A stretch of 7,960 bases of DNA from an uncultured Christensenellaceae bacterium (GTDB lineage Bacteria > Bacillota > Clostridia > Christensenellales > Aristaeellaceae), in assembly GCA_905236495.1 (NCBI GenBank), contig CAJOPV010000068.1:1-7960 (forward strand), given 5' to 3'. The number at the start of each line of letters is the position of its first letter. Within the stretch, counting starts at the first letter, position 1. Below are positions 5,177-7,960 of the stretch, piece after piece. The translations under genes and the position numbers were made by a program. The notes under the pieces are model-generated. The model saw only the letters and a list, made by a program, of their open reading frames with translations. It was not told the origin of the DNA and did no database searches.

Positions 5177-6292
5177 ATGAAGACCACCGTGCGGCGCGTA
5201 TCTCTCCCGGATGGGAAGCGGGTGCTGATGCTGTCCGATCCCCACGGGCACGCGGCGGGGCTGAAAGCCGTGCTGGAGAAGGCGGCCTTCTCCCCGCAGG
5301 ACGTGCTGATCCTGGTGGGGGATTACCTGGAAAAGGGGCCGGAGAGCCTGGCGACGCTGCGGCTGGTGATGGATCTGTGCCGCACCCACACAGTCTATCC
5401 CCTGATGGGCAACGTGGATTTGTGGCGGCTGGAATTCCTGGAAAGCGACGATCCCGAATTTCAAAAGGGCATGCAGCGGTATTCCCTGCAGGCAAAGCAG
5501 TGGTGGGGCGGAAGCCTGCTGCACGAAATGTGCGCGGAGCTGGGAGAGGAGCTCACGGAGCGAACGGATATCTGCGCTCTGTTCCCGTTGATTCGGCGGC
5601 ATTTCGCCCCGGAAATGGATTTCCTGCGCTCCCTGCCCACCGTCCTGGATACCCAGCGGTTCATTTTCGTCCACGGGGGCATCCCCCACGAGGACCTGGA
5701 CGCGCTGGCAGGCGCCGACGCCTTCCCCATCCTCAAGTTCGATGATTTTTACAGCGCCGGGCTGTCCTTTCAAAAGTACGTGGTGGTGGGGCATTGGCCC
5801 ACGGTGCTGTACAGCGCCGCGAACCCCGTTTTCGATCCCATCATCGACCGGCAGCGGCATATCATCTGCCTGGACGGGGCCTGCGGCGTCAAGACAGAAG
5901 GGCAATTGAACCTGCTTTCCCTGCCCGATTGGCAAAGCGACGCATTCACCCTATATACCTGGGATGATCTGCCCCGGGTGCGGGCCCTGGACGCCCAGCC
6001 CCCCTCCCCGGCTGCTCAGGCCCGGTACATCCCCTGGAACGACCACGCCATTACCCTGGTGGAGCGGGGCGAGGAAATGAGCCGTATCCTGTACCACGGC
6101 GCGCTCATGGAGGTGCCCACCCAATTCATTTTCGATCACGACGGGGTGCTGAGCTGCTCGGACGTCACCGATTACGTCCTGCCCGTATCCCCCGGGGAGG
6201 AGATTTCCGTGATCCTGCCATTGAAGCGCGGCATTTACGGCAAGAAAAGCAACGCCGCCGGATGGTATTTCGGAAGGTATGAAAACGCATAG
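5177..6292 (+). CDS. PPP-like metallophosphoesterase with extra C-terminal domain, 371 aa
   Basis: Two-metal phosphoesterase of the calcineurin-like superfamily. Metal-site motifs appear in order: SDPHGH (Asp21, His23), GDYLEKG (Asp49), GN (Asn79), FVHGGIPH (His166) and VGHWPT (His206). The spacing and the HGG/GH pair resemble protein phosphatase (PPP) and ApaH-type enzymes. The usual GNHE is GNVD (78-81), so the catalytic-histidine position is Val80. An insert rich in Trp and acidic residues (about 82-160) separates the third and fourth motifs. The catalytic core ends near residue 250 (CLDGACG at 231-237); the last 120 residues form a separate region ending in AGWYFGRYENA, possibly SH3-like. 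The ATG at 5177 has only weak Shine-Dalgarno sequences (AAGGCGGG at 5162-5169, seven bases away). Substrate unknown; argH follows after 15 bp. Confidence 0.85.
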   Translation: MKTTVRRVSLPDGKRVLMLSDPHGHAAGLKAVLEKAAFSPQDVLILVGDYLEKGPESLATLRLVMDLCRTHTVYPLMGNVDLWRLEFLESDDPEFQKGMQRYSLQAKQWWGGSLLHEMCAELGEELTERTDICALFPLIRRHFAPEMDFLRSLPTVLDTQRFIFVHGGIPHEDLDALAGADAFPILKFDDFYSAGLSFQKYVVVGHWPTVLYSAANPVFDPIIDRQRHIICLDGACGVKTEGQLNLLSLPDWQSDAFTLYTWDDLPRVRALDAQPPSPAAQARYIPWNDHAITLVERGEEMSRILYHGALMEVPTQFIFDHDGVLSCSDVTDYVLPVSPGEEISVILPLKRGIYGKKSNAAGWYFGRYENA

Positions 6293-6307
6293 AAAGAAGG
6301 ATGACCC

Positions 6308-7687
6308 ATGAAGCTTTGGGGCGGACGTTTCCAGAAAGAAACCAGCCAGCTGGTGGATGATTTCCATTCCTCCATTTCTTTTGATAAGCGGCTTTACGCC
6401 CAGGATATCCGGGGCAGCATGGCCCACGCCAAAATGCTTCGGCGGCAGGGCATCCTGAGCCCGGAGGACGAGGAGGCCATCCAGACGGGCCTGCGGGGCA
6501 TTCTTGCGGACATGCGGGAAGGGAAGATCGCCTTTCCCCCGGAAAGCGAGGATATCCACATGCTGGTGGAAGCCCTGCTGACCGAGCGCATCGGAGACGC
6601 GGGCAAGCGGCTGCACACCGGGCGCAGCCGCAACGACCAGGTCGCCACCGATATGCACCTCTACGCCAAGGATACCTGCGACGATACCCTTTCCCTCCTC
6701 CGCGAATTGGAAGAAACGCTTCTTTCCCTGGCGAAAAAGCACGCGAATGACGTGATGCCCGGCTATACCCACCTGCAGCGGGCCCAGCCCGTGACGCTGG
6801 GGCATCATCTGATGGCGTATTTTGAAATGTTCCGCCGGGATATGATCCGGGTAAAGGCCGCCCGGGCCGCCGCCGACGTGTGCCCCTTGGGCAGCGGCGC
6901 CCTGGCGGGCACCACCTATCCTCTGGACCGGGAATTCACCGCCGGGGAGCTGGGCTTTGCTGCCGTCAGCGCCAACAGCCTGGACGGGGTCAGCGACCGG
7001 GATTTCCTGCTGGATTACCTGTCCGCCGCCGCCATCGGCATGATGCACCTGAGCCGCTTCTGCGAGGAGATGGTGCTCTGGAGCAGCCTGGAATTCTCCT
7101 TCCTCACCCTGGACGACGGCTTTGCCACCGGCTCCAGCATGATGCCGCAAAAGAAAAACCCCGACGTGGCGGAACTGATCCGGGGCAAAACGGGCCGGGT
7201 ATATGGCGATCTCACCGCCCTGCTCACCGTGATGAAGGGCCTTCCCCTGGCCTACAACAAGGATATGCAGGAGGATAAAGAGAGCTTTTTCGACGCCCGG
7301 GATACCTGGCTCAAATGCCTTCACGTGTTCACCGAAATGCTGCGCACCGCGTCCTTCCGAACCGAAAACATGCACCGCAGCGCCAACGCGGGCTTTGCCA
7401 ACGCCACCGACCTGGCGGATTACCTGGTAAAGCGCGGCGTGCCCTTCCGGGATGCCCACGCCGTATCGGGCCGCCTGGTGGCCCATTGCCTGGAAAAGGG
7501 CTGCGCCCTGGACGATCTGACGCTTCAGGAAATGCGCGCTTTCTCCCCCGCCTTCGATACCGACGTGTATCAGGCCATCTCCCTGCAAAGCTGCGTCTCC
7601 GCCCGGAGCCTCACCGGCGGCCCCGCCCCGGAGCAGGTTTCCCGTGCCATCGAGAACGGGGAAAGGTGGCTCCGGGAGAATGAATAG
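6308..7687 (+). CDS. argH: Argininosuccinate lyase, 459 aa
   Basis: Last step of arginine biosynthesis: argininosuccinate is split into arginine and fumarate in the cytosol by a homotetramer. The N-terminus MKLWGGRFQK, the TGRSRNDQVATD region (104-115), PGYTHLQRAQPVTLGHHLMA (151-170; the family's conserved active-site His is probably His155) and the superfamily signature GSSMMPQKKNPD (275-286, with the catalytic serine in the mobile loop) are all intact. Length is normal. AAGAAGG (6294-6300) lies seven bases before the ATG; a second ATG at 6301 is out of frame. It lies 15 bp after the phosphoesterase gene and probably shares its promoter. No other arg gene (argG, argF, argBCDJ) is in the window, and no ARG-box-like site is evident. 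Confidence 0.98.
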   Translation: MKLWGGRFQKETSQLVDDFHSSISFDKRLYAQDIRGSMAHAKMLRRQGILSPEDEEAIQTGLRGILADMREGKIAFPPESEDIHMLVEALLTERIGDAGKRLHTGRSRNDQVATDMHLYAKDTCDDTLSLLRELEETLLSLAKKHANDVMPGYTHLQRAQPVTLGHHLMAYFEMFRRDMIRVKAARAAADVCPLGSGALAGTTYPLDREFTAGELGFAAVSANSLDGVSDRDFLLDYLSAAAIGMMHLSRFCEEMVLWSSLEFSFLTLDDGFATGSSMMPQKKNPDVAELIRGKTGRVYGDLTALLTVMKGLPLAYNKDMQEDKESFFDARDTWLKCLHVFTEMLRTASFRTENMHRSANAGFANATDLADYLVKRGVPFRDAHAVSGRLVAHCLEKGCALDDLTLQEMRAFSPAFDTDVYQAISLQSCVSARSLTGGPAPEQVSRAIENGERWLRENE

Positions 7688-7693
7688 AATATT

Positions 7694-7723
7694 GGAGGTT
7701 CCTTGGAGCCAAAGAATCCCTCC
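7694..7723 (+). other. Hairpin just after argH, without a U-run
   Basis: GGAGG (7694-7698) can pair with CCTCC (7719-7723), and TTCCTTG (7699-7705) with CAAAGAA (7710-7716) with one C-A mismatch, closing on GAGC with a two-base bulge (7717-7718). It begins seven bases after the argH stop, where a terminator is expected, but C-rich sequence follows instead of T's. It may protect the mRNA 3' end or be a Rho-dependent stop; weakly supported. The rest of 7724-7826 shows no gene. Confidence 0.35.
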
Positions 7724-7826
7724 CCAAGCCCCCGCCAAGAAAGCAGATTTTATGGATAGCGATTCCGGCGATCGTCCTTCTCCAGAATGAGCCGGGGCAA
7801 CAGAGGCGGATTTTTTCCAAAATCGG

Positions 7827-7855
7827 TTGACAATCCGGGCCGCATCCGCTATAAT
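7827..7855 (+). promoter_or_regulatory. Perfect sigma-A promoter of tRNA-Leu
   Basis: TTGACA (7827-7832) and TATAAT (7850-7855) are exact consensus with a 17-base spacer. Transcription would start near 7862, about 16 bases ahead of the mature tRNA. Confidence 0.93.
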
Positions 7856-7877
7856 ACTTTTTGCTGTTTTACGGCAT

Positions 7878-7960
7878 GCGGCCGTGGCGGAATCGGCATA
7901 CGCGCACGTTTGAGGGGCGTGTTCTGAAAGGAGTACGAGTTCAAGTCTCGTCGGCCGCAC
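7878..7960 (+). tRNA. tRNA-Leu (anticodon GAG), 3' CCA cut by the window edge
   Basis: Acceptor GCGGCCG (7878-7884) pairs with CGGCCGC (7952-7958). The D stem is GCG/CGC (7887-7889 with 7901-7903). The anticodon stem CACGT/GCGTG (7905-7909 with 7917-7921) encloses TTGAGGG with anticodon GAG (7912-7914), reading CUC and CUU. A 13-base variable arm (7922-7934) forms a short TCT/GGA stem, as expected of a class II tRNA. The T arm is ACGAG-TTCAAGT-CTCGT (7935-7951). The discriminator is A7959, as for leucine tRNAs. C7960 is the first base of what is presumably an encoded CCA. Confidence 0.97.

Noticed and set aside
7801..7824. T-run 7811-7816 as an intrinsic terminator for argH
   Set aside because: The preceding bases can form only three or four pairs. 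GATTTT/AAAATC (7809-7814, 7819-7824) is a separate short AT-rich inverted repeat directly before the tRNA promoter and lacks a GC-rich stem.
5951..7960. A 669-codon open frame on the minus strand opposite argH and the phosphoesterase, and a 359-codon plus-strand frame (2996-4075) opposite the Lgt-like gene
   Set aside because: Their translations are low-complexity (rich in Gly, His, Gln, Pro, Ala) with no recognisable domain, and they lie opposite well-identified genes. GC-rich codon use keeps stop codons rare on the other strand.
1..7960. CRISPR arrays, insertion sequences, phage genes or defence islands
   Set aside because: No spaced repeats, transposase or integrase motifs, or toxin-antitoxin-like small gene pairs were seen; gene content and spacing look like stable chromosomal backbone.

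Overview
The window looks like ordinary chromosomal backbone of a GC-rich, low-mobility Bacillota (Clostridia) genome. The evidence is strong AGGAGG-type ribosome binding sites, several near-perfect sigma-A promoters (TTGACA-N17-TATAAT), a GTG start behind a good Shine-Dalgarno, an RsfA-like SANT/Myb regulator with a forespore-type promoter (suggesting an endospore former or descendant), and a clostridial-type metallophosphoesterase. I cannot place it more precisely. I see no insertion sequence, phage gene, CRISPR array or toxin-antitoxin pair.

Layout. Positions 1-179 (minus) hold the N-terminus of a winged-helix (OmpR/PhoB-type) DNA-binding protein with no receiver domain ahead of it. It is divergent from a two-repeat SANT/Myb-like regulator (367-1131, plus). 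The 187-bp gap between them contains nested inverted repeats and a sequence closely matching the sigma-G promoter consensus pointing at the Myb gene. Next is a Gfo/Idh/MocA oxidoreductase (1206-2357, plus) with its own perfect sigma-A promoter. It converges on a minus-strand operon and shares a bidirectional terminator (2398-2429) with it.

The minus-strand operon reads, in transcription order: a secreted phosphodiester glycosidase (NAGPA domain, 4053-4997), a divergent Lgt-like membrane protein (3071-4039) and an adenine-type phosphoribosyltransferase (2443-2997). Its promoter is at 5052-5080. The phosphoribosyltransferase also has its own promoter overlapping the end of the Lgt-like gene. 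Divergent from this operon is a plus-strand pair: a PPP-like metallophosphoesterase with an extra C-terminal domain (5177-6292) and argH (6308-7687). The window ends with tRNA-Leu(GAG) at 7878-7960 behind a perfect sigma-A promoter; its CCA end runs off the edge.

How they may work together: the glycosidase and Lgt-like protein both act at or outside the membrane and are closely coupled (13 bp apart), so a shared envelope role is the most reasonable inference. ArgH, the phosphoribosyltransferase and the tRNA are housekeeping. The points most worth a second look are the forespore-type promoter of the Myb gene, the Lgt homologue lacking conserved active-site residues, and the phosphoesterase with GNVD in place of GNHE. 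I did not find a clearly new multi-gene system.
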